Shown piece after piece: positions 17,131 through 25,163 of a stretch of 64,000 bases of DNA (positions within the stretch are counted from its first letter, which is position 1; each line of letters opens with the position of its first letter). Made by a program: the position numbers and the translations under genes. The stretch lies in assembly GCF_011751075.1 (NCBI RefSeq), contig NZ_JAALLN010000009.1, positions 62,001 through 126,000 on the forward strand, read 5' to 3'. The notes beneath the pieces were generated by a model. That model had not been told where the DNA came from and made no database searches. It was given only the letters and a program-made list of their open reading frames with translations. This stretch comes from Flavobacterium poyangense (GTDB taxonomy: Bacteria > Bacteroidota > Bacteroidia > Flavobacteriales > Flavobacteriaceae).

Positions 17131-18117
17131 TTATTTTATTTTTGAAATAGCCTGACTGATAAATTCTAATTCTGAAGCATCAAGATCAAAATGCATTGTT
17201 TTTGCATTTGAGATGGCTTGTTTTGCATTTCTTGCTCCGGCCAGAACTATTGTAATTCCTTTTTGTAAAGTCGTCCATCGTAAAACCAACTGCGCTAAAC
17301 TGACTTCTTTTGCGTGTGCTAAGGCACTCAATTCTTCAATTAAGGTTTTTACTTGTTGAAGATCAAACTGACCAAAATAACCGTTTCTATGGTCGTTGTC
17401 TTTTAGTTTGGTGTCGGTAAAGTATTTTCCGGTCAGCAAACCTCTTTCCATTGGACTGTAAGCTATGATTCCGATGTTCTCCGCAACGCTAAGCGGAATT
17501 AAATCGGCTTCTATTTTGCGATTCAGCATGCTGTAGGGAACCTGATTTGAGGCCAACGAAATTGTTTTTTGAGCTTCTGCTAATTGCGAAACATCATAAT
17601 TTGAAACTCCGGCAGCTCTGATTTTCCCTTCTTTAATTAATAAATCCATGGTTTCCATAGTTTCCTGAATTGGAGTAGTGGAATCAGGCCAGTGAATTTG
17701 CAGTAAATCAATATAATCGGTTTTTAGTCTTTTTAGACTTTCTTCTACTTCTTTGATTATATTTTCTCTGGATGCGAATTTGTAAACCGGTATTTTTTTT
17801 CCGTTGTCGTCTGCATCAAAGAAAAAATCTCCTTTGCCTTTATTGCTTCCGTCCCATACCAGACCAAATTTGGTTAACAATTGTACTTTTGATCGGTCTT
17901 GTGATTGTAAGGCTTCACCAATCATTTCTTCGCTTAAGCCAAATCCGTAGAAAGGAGCAGTGTCTATTGTGGTAACGCCGTTGTCGATTGATGCATGAAT
18001 GGAGTCGATTGAATCTTTCTTTTCGTTTCCGCCCCACATAGTGCCTCCAATTGCAAAGGCACCATAGGTTATTGCTGATAATTCGAGTTCAGTATTGCCT
18101 AGTTTTCTATATTCCAT
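17131..18117 (-). CDS. Aldo/keto reductase
   Basis: 328 residues, NADPH-dependent (beta/alpha)8 oxidoreductase. The catalytic tetrad context is visible: GVTTIDTAPFYGFGLSEEMI (Asp and Tyr), LLTKFG (Lys) and DLLQIHWPD (His). Also GKIRAAGVSNYDVSQLAEA and, near the C-terminus, LAGARNAKQAISNAKTM for cofactor phosphate binding. Substrate unknown; the closest look is to the YajO/general-stress group of aldo/keto reductases. Divergently transcribed from the AraC regulator at 18239, which makes that regulator a likely controller. A TAATTTTG element (18152-18159, minus strand) may be its -7 box, without a clear -33. Confidence 0.92.
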   Translation of the reverse strand: MEYRKLGNTELELSAITYGAFAIGGTMWGGNEKKDSIDSIHASIDNGVTTIDTAPFYGFGLSEEMIGEALQSQDRSKVQLLTKFGLVWDGSNKGKGDFFFDADDNGKKIPVYKFASRENIIKEVEESLKRLKTDYIDLLQIHWPDSTTPIQETMETMDLLIKEGKIRAAGVSNYDVSQLAEAQKTISLASNQVPYSMLNRKIEADLIPLSVAENIGIIAYSPMERGLLTGKYFTDTKLKDNDHRNGYFGQFDLQQVKTLIEELSALAHAKEVSLAQLVLRWTTLQKGITIVLAGARNAKQAISNAKTMHFDLDASELEFISQAISKIK

Positions 18118-18180
18118 AATCGTTTTGTTTTGTGCTTTAAAAATTATGAAGCAAAATTATACTGTTTTTATGACTTGTAA

Positions 18181-18213
18181 TTTGTATAATTTTGTCTTTT
18201 TTAGGTATATTTG
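18181..18213 (+). promoter_or_regulatory. Candidate Bacteroidetes-type promoter of the AraC gene
   Basis: TTTG (18181-18184), 21-bp spacer, TATATTTG (18206-18213), fitting TTTG-N~20-TAnnTTTG. Transcription would start near 18220, which supports the ATG at 18239 rather than the in-frame ATG at 18095. Confidence 0.6.
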
Positions 18214-18238
18214 CAACTTGAATCAAATTAGCTGCAAA

Positions 18239-19084
18239 ATGGGAAAAGAAAACTTATACGAGCCTTTTACGGTTTCATTCGAAACTCTGGACGAATATCC
18301 TGATGTTGGAGACCGTCATAATTTTTTTGAATTGGTCTACATTCTAGGTGGAACGGGCTCACAATGTATCAACAAAAATATCTTTGAGTATGATGCCGGA
18401 CATTTGTTTTTACTGACCCCCGAAGATTGTCATAATTTTACAATTGAGACCAAAACGACATTTTTCTTTTTGAGATTCAATGATATTTATTTGAAAAATT
18501 CGAGTTTACAGAATGAAAATATTCAGCGATTGGAATATATTCTTCAAAACGCCAATCATCAGCCGGGGTGTATTCTAAAGAATGATTCCGATAAGTGTTT
18601 GGTGAAAGTAATGACCGAAGCGATTATTCGGGAACATGTGGATAAAGATGTTTACAATCAGGAATTGATTCAGCAATTGGTCAATACGCTGATTATTATT
18701 GTGGCTCGAAATATTGCGAAATACTTACCGGAACAGGTAAATATTGGTTGTGAGGCCAAGGCTATAGATATATTGCAGTATATTCAGAATAATATTTATT
18801 ATCCCGAGAAAATAAAAGCCGAATCGATTAGTGCGCATTTTGGAATTTCAAATACCTATTTGGGGCGTTATTTCAAAAAACATGCTAACGAAACGATGCA
18901 GCAATACATCAGTAATTATAAAACGAAATTGATTGAACACCGTTTGCAGTTTAGTGAAAAAAGAATCAATGAAATTGCCTATGAATTCGGATTTACCGAC
19001 GAAAGCCATTTTAATAAATTCTTTAAAAAGCAAAGAGGAAATAGTCCTTCAGAATACAGAAGAACAATCCGGATTAGCGCTTAA
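18239..19084 (+). CDS. AraC family transcriptional regulator
   Basis: 281 residues. The N-terminal cupin-like sensor domain (residues about 1-130: DRHNFFELVYILGGTGSQCI ... HLFLLTPEDCHNF) probably binds a small ligand. The C-terminal AraC DNA-binding domain (residues about 180-281) has two helix-turn-helix units, ESISAHFGISNTYLGRYFKK and EIAYEFGFTDESHFNKFFKK, ending GNSPSEYRR. The frame is open from 18095, but the extra 48 residues cover the divergent promoter region, so the ATG at 18239 is used. Divergence from the aldo/keto reductase gene suggests control of that gene and of itself. Confidence 0.9.
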   Translation: MGKENLYEPFTVSFETLDEYPDVGDRHNFFELVYILGGTGSQCINKNIFEYDAGHLFLLTPEDCHNFTIETKTTFFFLRFNDIYLKNSSLQNENIQRLEYILQNANHQPGCILKNDSDKCLVKVMTEAIIREHVDKDVYNQELIQQLVNTLIIIVARNIAKYLPEQVNIGCEAKAIDILQYIQNNIYYPEKIKAESISAHFGISNTYLGRYFKKHANETMQQYISNYKTKLIEHRLQFSEKRINEIAYEFGFTDESHFNKFFKKQRGNSPSEYRRTIRISA

Positions 19085-19684
19085 AAAAAAGTTAGACACG
19101 AATTACACGAATTTTCACTAATTATTAATTTTCTTAGTGTAGCGTTTTTTTGCCACTGATTAAAGGATTAGAATGATTAGTGCCTAAAGAGAGTTTTTTG
19201 CCGCTAATTGCACGAATTTTTACTAATTATTAATTTTCTTAGTGCAGTGTTTTTTTGCCACTGATTAAAGGATTAGAATGATTAGTGCTTAAAGAGAGTT
19301 AAACACGAATTACACGAATTTGCACTAATTATTAATTTTCTTAGTGCAGCGTTTTTTTGCCACTGATTAAAGGATTAAAATGATTTTACTTCTTAACCAC
19401 CCGCAAAAAAAAATTAGTGGAAATTCGTGTAATTCGTGTTTAATTTTTTTCTGCAAGTGTTTTATCTGCTTTTAATCTGGAATCAAAAAACATTTTGATA
19501 GTGCTTAAAAAAAAGTTTTTGCCACTAATTGCGCGAATTTCTACGAATTAATTATTTGCTATTCTTAGTGCTGAGTTTTTTGCCACTGATTAAAGGATTA
19601 AAATGATTTTACTTCTTAACCGCCTGCAAAAAAAAAATTAGTGGAAATTCGTGTAATTCGTGTTTAATTTTTTTTGTATGTGTT
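19085..19684. repeat. Tandem repeat array of 'aattcgtg/gattaaaggatta' units, including copied end of the RES gene
   Basis: A unit containing actaattattaattttcttagtg and gccactgattaaaggatta occurs three times in tandem (starts 19117, 19222, 19324; period about 103 bp). A larger 223-bp unit starting tgattttacttcttaacc is at 19381 and 19604. The segment at 19459-19512 is a diverged copy of the last ~50 bp of the RES toxin gene plus flank (tctggaatcaaaaaacattttg versus tctggaatcaaaaaccattttg). No coding potential of its own. Confidence 0.85.
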
Positions 19685-20155
19685 TTATTTGTTTTTAAAT
19701 CTGGAATCAAAAACCATTTTGGTCGTGCTTAAAACTTTGATTTTTTGTGCGTCATTGTGATTTGGATTGATTAGATAATTAAATTCCTGAGGCACAATGC
19801 TGCTGGGAACTTTTAATATGGCTGCCTCATTGTAGTTTACAAAATCATCCCCAATGGTTTGTGTTATTAAAGTTGGTGGTTTCGAGTTCCATTCTGGAGG
19901 TAAATCGTTTATGTTTACTTCCTGGATCGTTATGTCGTCCGGTATTTCGATTTCTACATAAAAACGATCATCCGGTAAATCTTCGCTTAAATCCAAATGA
20001 ACAGCAACTTCCAGTGTTGCTAATGCTCTGCTTTCAGCAGTGTAGGTCATTCTGGTGTTGAAGCTATTCCAGCGAAAACCATGGGACATTGACGCTCCAA
20101 TCCCTTTTAAAGTGGTAGACAGGTATTTTTCTCTTTCGATTCTGTAGACAATCAT
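19685..20155 (-). CDS. RES domain toxin of a type II toxin-antitoxin system
   Basis: 156 residues. The RES family is recognised by MIVYRIEREKY, GFRWNSFNTRMTYTAES (the Arg-containing RES core with its conserved Tyr), the ALATLEVAVHLD segment and FVNYNEAAILKVPSSIVPQE (family S-x-V-P-x-E-x-N). RES toxins of the MbcT/Res type break down or modify NAD+. Its ATG shares one base with the antitoxin stop codon (TGATG), so the pair is translationally coupled with the antitoxin first. The 3' end has been partly duplicated in the adjacent repeat array. Confidence 0.93.
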   Translation of the reverse strand: MIVYRIEREKYLSTTLKGIGASMSHGFRWNSFNTRMTYTAESRALATLEVAVHLDLSEDLPDDRFYVEIEIPDDITIQEVNINDLPPEWNSKPPTLITQTIGDDFVNYNEAAILKVPSSIVPQEFNYLINPNHNDAQKIKVLSTTKMVFDSRFKNK

Positions 20156-20655
20156 CAGGCTAAATTTCCAAATTCCAGACGGTTTAAGCTAAATTTAACC
20201 TCATTGATTCCGGTGATGGTATCGAGCATGTTTTCGGGTGTGTTTCCGCCAATTGAGAGGTTTGGCTTTTTTAGCCATCGTTGAAATTTTTCCTCTTCGT
20301 TATTGAAAACTTCGAGACCGTAATCGATTAATTCGTTGATTAAGATTACCAATTCACTGTCTCTGCTGTCTAATAAAAGATGTTCGCTTTTCTTTTTGTT
20401 ATAAGTAGTTTGTGGGATTCCGACTATGGTTAAAATTGATTTTACAGGATTGTTTAGTCTTCTGCTTATCACTTCAATTGAATCGTATGGAATTCCCGAC
20501 CTTATCACTTCAACACGCTCCAGTTGATTCCCCCAGCTGTATACTTTTCCATCAGAGTTTAAAGTAGATCTTTTAATTGAGATTACTTTTCCGGATGCAT
20601 TTTGTATACTTCTTTTAGTATCAAAAGGTTCTGTTTTTTGCTTTGCATTTTTCAT
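20155..20655 (-). CDS. Antitoxin, Xre/MbcA/ParS family (DUF2384)
   Basis: 166 residues. The N-terminal half carries a helix-turn-helix-like Xre region (SIEVISRRLNNPVKSILTIV, then IPQTTYNKKKSE). The C-terminal half has the DUF2384/MbcA signature (DSELVILINELIDYGLEVF, EEEKFQRWLKKPNLSIGG and the NTPENMLDT segment). Expected to bind and block the RES toxin encoded directly downstream and to repress the operon. Antitoxin-first order with one-base overlap is the usual arrangement. Confidence 0.93.
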   Translation of the reverse strand: MKNAKQKTEPFDTKRSIQNASGKVISIKRSTLNSDGKVYSWGNQLERVEVIRSGIPYDSIEVISRRLNNPVKSILTIVGIPQTTYNKKKSEHLLLDSRDSELVILINELIDYGLEVFNNEEEKFQRWLKKPNLSIGGNTPENMLDTITGINEVKFSLNRLEFGNLA

Positions 20656-20746
20656 GATACAACTGATTTGCTGTAAATATAAAACAATTTTGCTGTTTTA
20701 ATTGTTAAAGTTGTGAAAAATGTATTTCAAACGGGGGTAGAGAGAA

Positions 20747-21511
20747 TTAAATAATCTTTTTTATCACACGTAGTTTATGCGTGTGTTTGTTAATTTCCGG
20801 ATTGTAAATTCCTAAGTGATCTAAACGGTCAATGCGTACTTTTCCACTGGCGTGAATAATGTAGTTGTTTTCCATAATGATGCCTACGTGAGTGATGTTT
20901 CCTTCGTCATTATCAAAAAAGGCTAAGTCACCGGCTTCACTTTCTTCAATAAAACTTAAAGGTTGTCCTTCAAGGGCTTGTTGTGAAGCATCGCGATGTA
21001 TTTTGTAACCGTTGAGTTTGTATACCATTTGTGTAAACCCTGAGCAATCAATGCCAAAGGGTGTTTTTCCGCCCCAAAGATAAGGTGCGTTGAGGTACAT
21101 AAAGGCGGTATTTATTAAAGCGCTTTTGGGTTTGATGCCACTTGTTTTAGTGCCTTCAAAATCGAAATTGCTGGTATTAATTTCGCTGTTATTTAAAAAT
21201 GACAAAGAAGCCCCAATCGGAATTGGAAGCAATAAATTGCTGTCGGGAGAAGTAATATAATCAATCAGATCTGCATTTAGTATAATGGCTTCACTGCTTA
21301 ATTGATTAAAATTAGCTTCAGAAATAACCTGATATTGTTTCGAATCTACCCAGCCTTCGTAATCATCAAATTGAATTCTTATTCGGGCCCATTGATTTTG
21401 ACGTTCTAAGATTTCGAGGTGCTCACCAAACAAAAGTTGTGTGACGATTTCACTTCTGTCACTTGGTTCAGATCGAACGGGTACTATAGCTAGATTGCAA
21501 ATTCCGAACAT
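20747..21511 (-). CDS. NlpC/P60 (C40) peptidoglycan hydrolase with SH3-like domain
   Basis: 254 residues. An N-terminal bacterial SH3 region (residues about 1-65: VPVRSEPSDRSEIVTQLLFG ... WARIRIQFDDYEGWVDSKQY) precedes an NlpC/P60 domain (residues about 130-250). Catalytic Cys is in GIDCSGFTQMVYKLNG, His in ITHVGIIM and the third polar residue in IIHASG. Cleaves peptide stems of peptidoglycan, probably D-Glu-diaminopimelate bonds. No classical signal peptide is seen at this start. Minus-strand neighbour of the thiolase, 68 bp downstream of it. Confidence 0.92.
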   Translation of the reverse strand: MFGICNLAIVPVRSEPSDRSEIVTQLLFGEHLEILERQNQWARIRIQFDDYEGWVDSKQYQVISEANFNQLSSEAIILNADLIDYITSPDSNLLLPIPIGASLSFLNNSEINTSNFDFEGTKTSGIKPKSALINTAFMYLNAPYLWGGKTPFGIDCSGFTQMVYKLNGYKIHRDASQQALEGQPLSFIEESEAGDLAFFDNDEGNITHVGIIMENNYIIHASGKVRIDRLDHLGIYNPEINKHTHKLRVIKKII

Positions 21512-21579
21512 TTAAGGTCATTTATAAGTTGAAAATTAGGAGTTATTTTGGTTGTAAATAACTCCTAATGTAATATGTT

Positions 21580-22758
21580 TTAAGCTCTTTCGATAACAAT
21601 TGCCGAAGCACCGCCACCACCGTTGCAAATTGCTGCGGCACCGGTTTTAGCATTGTTCTGTTCTAAGACATTCAATAAAGTTACAATAATTCGGGCTCCC
21701 GAACAACCTAGAGGATGTCCTAATGAAACTGCACCACCATTTACGTTTACTTTGTCGTTAGCAAGTCCAAGAATTTGTGAGTTGGCTAAACCAACAACAG
21801 CAAAAGCTTCGTTAAATTCGAAATAGTCAACATCGCTAAGTGCAATTCCTGCTTTGTCTAAGGCTTTTGGCAATGCTTTTGCAGGACTAGTTGTGAACCA
21901 TTTAGGTTCCTGAGCCGCATCTGCGTAACCTTTTACGAAAGCAAGTGGTTTTAATCCAAGTGCGATTGCTTTTTCTTCCGACATCAAAATTAAGGCAGCA
22001 GCTCCGTCATTGATTGTTGAAGCATTGGCAGCAGTAACCGTTCCGTCTTTGGTGAAAACAGCGCTTAGAGAAGGTATTTTATCTAATTTTACATTAGTGT
22101 ATTCTTCGTCTTTAGAAACGATAATCGGTTCTCCGCGTCTTTGAGGTACTTCTACAGGTACGATTTCGGCATCAAATTTTCCGGCATCCCAGGCTTTTGC
22201 ACTTCTTTCATACGATTGAATAGCGTAATTGTCCTGATCTTCACGGGTGATTTTGTATTCAGATGCACATAAGTCAGCGCAAACTCCCATTGCGTTGTTA
22301 TCGTAAGCATCAGTCAAACCATCTTTTTGCATTCCGTCCAGCATTGTCGCAGGGCCAAATTTGTTTCCGTTACGCATTTGTACGTAGTGTGGAATCAAAC
22401 TCATGTTTTCCATTCCTCCGGCCACTACAATTTCAGCATCGCCACAAGCAATTGCCTGAGCAGCGAACATTACAGCTTTCATTCCCGAGGCACAAACTTT
22501 GTTTATAGTTGTACAGGCAACGTTTTCAGATAAACCGGCAAAAAGTGCTGCCTGACGCGCTGGCGCTTGTCCAACTCCGGCTTGTACCACATTGCCCATG
22601 AAAACTTCATCAACTAATTTTGGATCCAGGTTAATTTTTTGAAGTGCTCCTTTTATAGCGGCAGCACCCAGTTTTGGTGCGGGTACGGTAGATAAACCTC
22701 CCATGAAACTTCCGATAGGTGTTCTAACGGCAGAAACGATAACAACTCTTTTGTTCAT
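21580..22758 (-). CDS. Acetyl-CoA C-acyltransferase (thiolase)
   Basis: 392 residues, standard thiolase length. Nucleophile Cys in TINKVCASGMKAV (about residue 88), catalytic His in GGAVSLGHPLGCSGARI and second Cys in AAICNGGGGASAIVIE. Condenses or cleaves acyl-CoA plus acetyl-CoA, in fatty-acid beta-oxidation or acetoacetyl-CoA formation, in the cytoplasm. The N-terminus MNKRVVIVSAVRTPIGSF is typical. No other beta-oxidation genes are adjacent. Confidence 0.95.
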   Translation of the reverse strand: MNKRVVIVSAVRTPIGSFMGGLSTVPAPKLGAAAIKGALQKINLDPKLVDEVFMGNVVQAGVGQAPARQAALFAGLSENVACTTINKVCASGMKAVMFAAQAIACGDAEIVVAGGMENMSLIPHYVQMRNGNKFGPATMLDGMQKDGLTDAYDNNAMGVCADLCASEYKITREDQDNYAIQSYERSAKAWDAGKFDAEIVPVEVPQRRGEPIIVSKDEEYTNVKLDKIPSLSAVFTKDGTVTAANASTINDGAAALILMSEEKAIALGLKPLAFVKGYADAAQEPKWFTTSPAKALPKALDKAGIALSDVDYFEFNEAFAVVGLANSQILGLANDKVNVNGGAVSLGHPLGCSGARIIVTLLNVLEQNNAKTGAAAICNGGGGASAIVIERA

Positions 22759-22935
22759 TTTCTGTGTGATATTAGTTAATCAAGCAAATTTAATCTTTAT
22801 TTAAACAAATTCAAATTTTGAGTGAATTGGATTGGATTTTAAATTTTAGGTGAAATTTTTGTTAATTCTATTTGTTTGATTGTGAAGTGTTTTGAAAAAA
22901 AGATTAAAAAAAATCAAAAAAAAGCGTCGAAATAC

Positions 22936-22966
22936 TTGTGAGATATCTAATGTTGTCATACCTTTG
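22936..22966 (+). promoter_or_regulatory. Promoter of the tRNA operon
   Basis: TTG (22936-22938), 20-bp spacer, TACCTTTG (22959-22966): an excellent match to the Bacteroidetes -33/-7 consensus, placed 34 bp before tRNA-Ser. Confidence 0.8.
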
Positions 22967-22999
22967 CCACCGCAAAACAGGACACGTTTCCTTGAGCTT

Positions 23000-23083
23000 G
23001 GAGAGGTGCCAGAGCGGTAATGGAGCAGATTGCTAATCTGTCGACGGGTAACCGTCGCCAGGGTTCGAGTCCCTGTCTCTCCG
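23000..23083 (+). tRNA. tRNA-Ser (anticodon GCT)
   Basis: Acceptor ggagagg / tctctcc, anticodon stem-loop cagat-tGCTa-atctg, long variable arm (gacgggtaaccgtc) as in class II tRNAs, T arm cagggttcgagtccctg, discriminator G. CCA is not encoded. First of the tRNA cluster. Confidence 0.96.
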
Positions 23084-23097
23084 CTTAAATTTTGCCT

Positions 23098-23172
23098 CGG
23101 GGTGTAGCGTAGCCCGGTTATCGCGCCTGCTTTGGGAGCAGGAGGCCGCAGGTTCGAATCCTGCCACCCCGA
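23098..23172 (+). tRNA. tRNA-Pro (anticodon TGG)
   Basis: Acceptor cggggtg / caccccg with discriminator A, anticodon arm cctgc-tTTGGga-gcagg region with anticodon TGG, T arm gcaggttcgaatcctgc. Second of the cluster, 14 bp after tRNA-Ser. Confidence 0.96.
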
Positions 23173-23187
23173 CTACGTTTACATTAT

Positions 23188-23261
<74 letters not shown>

Positions 23262-23268
23262 CATTCAA

Positions 23269-23293
23269 AACCACTCGATAGAGTGGTTTTTTT
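23269..23293 (+). terminator. Rho-independent terminator after tRNA-Arg copy 1
   Basis: aaccactc-gata-gagtggtt plus T tract, 8 nt after the tRNA. Confidence 0.85.
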
Positions 23294-23308
23294 GTTACTA
23301 TCACCGCA

Positions 23309-23339
23309 GATAGAGCAACTACCTCCTAAACAGGCGGTT
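23309..23339 (+). pseudogene. Decayed tRNA-Arg fragment
   Basis: gatagagcaactacctcctaaacaggcggtt here versus the same segment of the intact tRNA-Arg, gatagagcacctgccttctaagcaggcggtc: about 80% identity over 31 nt. It covers the end of the D arm and the anticodon arm. The anticodon stem is broken and the triplet has become CCT, so it cannot fold as a tRNA. It lies between the two intact tRNA-Arg copies. Confidence 0.7.
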
Positions 23340-23355
23340 AAAAAAATGACATTAT

Positions 23356-23429
<74 letters not shown>

Positions 23430-23431
23430 CA

Positions 23432-23459
23432 AAAAGCCACTCAATTGAGTGGCTTTTTT
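23432..23459 (+). terminator. Rho-independent terminator after tRNA-Arg copy 2
   Basis: aaagccactcaattgagtggc followed by a T run. The 14-bp palindromic core cactcaattgagtg reappears in the terminator at 30585-30612. Confidence 0.85.
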
Positions 23460-23780
23460 GGTTTTTGTTGTTCACGTTTTTTTTGCAATATTGAAAATAT
23501 CTGTGGATTAAATTAGCTTGTGAATGGAAAGTACTTAGAGGTGAAAATTTAGAAATTTCAAAATTAATCAAGTGGTGGATGAATAATCTAAAATAAAAAG
23601 CCAATAGACTTGATACAAGAGATCTGGGTAATTGGCTTAGTTTAAAAATGGTCTTGTGTTTAAAAAATTTAGGTAAATCCGATAATAAGGCTTAATTTAA
23701 CACTAAATCTCTTCTGGCAAGGGAACGTTAGCAGTCAATATCGAGCACGGTAGCAGAAAAGGAACTTTAAAACTAAAAAT
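23460..23780. other. Intergenic region before the secreted hypothetical gene
   Basis: About 320 bp with no gene. It holds one weak hairpin (aagccaat ... attggctt, 23597-23631) with a 19-nt loop. No clear promoter by eye. Confidence 0.35.
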
Positions 23781-24374
23781 ATGAAGACAAAAATTACTTT
23801 ATTTTTATTGATTTATTTGACAATTTGTAGCTTCACTTATTCTCAATCGTCCGAACATTTGATTTTTAAAGGCGTTCCAATAGATGGAACACTTGATGAA
23901 TATGTTTCTAAAATGAAGCAAGAAGATTTTACTAATTTGGGGACAGAAAATGAAACCGCAATATTAAACGGAGATTTTGCTGGATATAAAGATTGTATGA
24001 TTGTTGTTTCTACTTTAAAACAAAAAGATTTGGTTTATAAAATCGGAGTTATATTTCCCAATAAAGAAACTTGGTCAACTCTATCAGGAAACTATTTTGA
24101 CTTAAAAGATATGCTAACTGAAAAATATGGCAAACCTACAGACGTTACTGAAAAATTTGATGGTTCTTCATATACCCAACCAAATGATGATAATAGCAAA
24201 ATGTATAAAGTTAAATTTGATAATTGTAAATATTTTTCAGTTTGGAAAACAGACAAAGGCGATATTCAATTATCTATAGAACACGAAAGTGTAACACGAT
24301 GTTATGTTGCTTTAGTTTATTTTGATAAAATAAATGGAAATATTATTAAAACTAAAGCAAAACGTGACTTATAA
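23781..24374 (+). CDS. Secreted hypothetical protein
   Basis: 197 residues starting with a signal peptide (MKTKITLFLLIYLTICSFTY, then SQ). The remainder is a soluble domain (FKGVPIDGTLDEYVSKMKQE ... TLSGNYFDLKDMLTEKYGKP ... YFSVWKTDKGDIQLSIEHES). The pattern 'F.G..IDG....F...L...G' followed by 'W..L...Y..LK..L..KYG.P' is common in Bacteroidetes exported proteins of unknown function. Probably periplasmic. No operon partner is seen. Confidence 0.8.
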   Translation: MKTKITLFLLIYLTICSFTYSQSSEHLIFKGVPIDGTLDEYVSKMKQEDFTNLGTENETAILNGDFAGYKDCMIVVSTLKQKDLVYKIGVIFPNKETWSTLSGNYFDLKDMLTEKYGKPTDVTEKFDGSSYTQPNDDNSKMYKVKFDNCKYFSVWKTDKGDIQLSIEHESVTRCYVALVYFDKINGNIIKTKAKRDL

Positions 24375-24645
24375 ATTAAATAGCGAACCGCTAAATAACG
24401 GTTTAAAGAAATGCCTAAAAATGTGGTAAATTAACGTTTTTCTTTCGCAAGAATTTTTTTTAGAGGAAAAGATGCGATTACGAAGTTCACCACTTCTTGA
24501 AGCCACGAAATGTTAGTGACATCGAAAATAGGAAAAGAATTGATTTCCGAAACATTCAGCTAAGAATGTTTATTCCGAAAGATTTATCTTAGAAGACCTA
24601 TTGCTCCAGTATTTATATCAAAGGCATTAATTATGATATTTTTTT
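24375..24645. other. Intergenic region
   Basis: About 270 bp, no gene recognised. Contains short rearranged-looking segments and a weak aaccg/cggtt hairpin at about 24384-24401. Confidence 0.35.
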
Positions 24646-25065
24646 TTAATATTCTTCTCTTATTTTAAGCAGATTTTGAATTATGAGATATCTGTAGTTC
24701 TCATTATATACTTGTATATAAGATACAAATTGATAGAATGTACCTATTGTGATAAAAAGAGGCAAAACTTGGGGATCATGATTTTGTGAAATGTTGCTAA
24801 ATGCATTGGATAAAATTCTTCCGTCATTGTAAAAAATGCATATTTTTAAAAGCGCGTCAAAATTTGACAGTTTTTCGTTTAGAGTAGGATTATCGATTAA
24901 TTCGGGATGTTCTAATGCTGTTTTTTCTGCCGTATCAAGCTGTTTTACTGCTTTACTGATGGCTTTGTTAAATATCGTCTGCTCAAGTTCGATGTTAACG
25001 ATTGGAGCAAGTACTCCTTTATATTTAAATAATGGAGTTAGTAGTTCAATACCTTTTTTAGCTGT
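24646..25065 (-). pseudogene. 5'-truncated coding fragment, 139 codons without a start
   Basis: A minus-strand frame is open from an in-frame TAA at 25066-25068 to a TAA at 24646-24648 but contains no ATG, GTG or TTG near its beginning (it starts TAKKGIELLTPLFKYKGVLA). The translation looks like real protein: IVNIELEQTIFNKAISKAVK, NEKLSNFDALLKICIFYNDG, VLPLFITIGTFYQFVSYIQV. It lies just beyond the terminator of the DUF4374 gene. Probably the C-terminal remainder of a gene whose 5' end was lost, or a gene using a rare start. The family is not recognised. Confidence 0.55.
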
Positions 25066-25104
25066 TTAAGTCAAACTAATACTTAGTAACGACAATGTTT
25101 TATT

Positions 25105-25136
25105 AAAAAAAAGGCCGGAATTTAAATTCCGACCTT
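25105..25136 (-). terminator. Rho-independent terminator of the iron operon
   Basis: In the minus direction: aaggtcggaattt/aaattccggcctt, a 13-bp arm pair with one mismatch, followed by T8. It starts about 28 bp beyond the DUF4374 stop codon. Confidence 0.85.
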
Positions 25137-25163
25137 ATTATTTAGCAATTACTTATAAATTGT

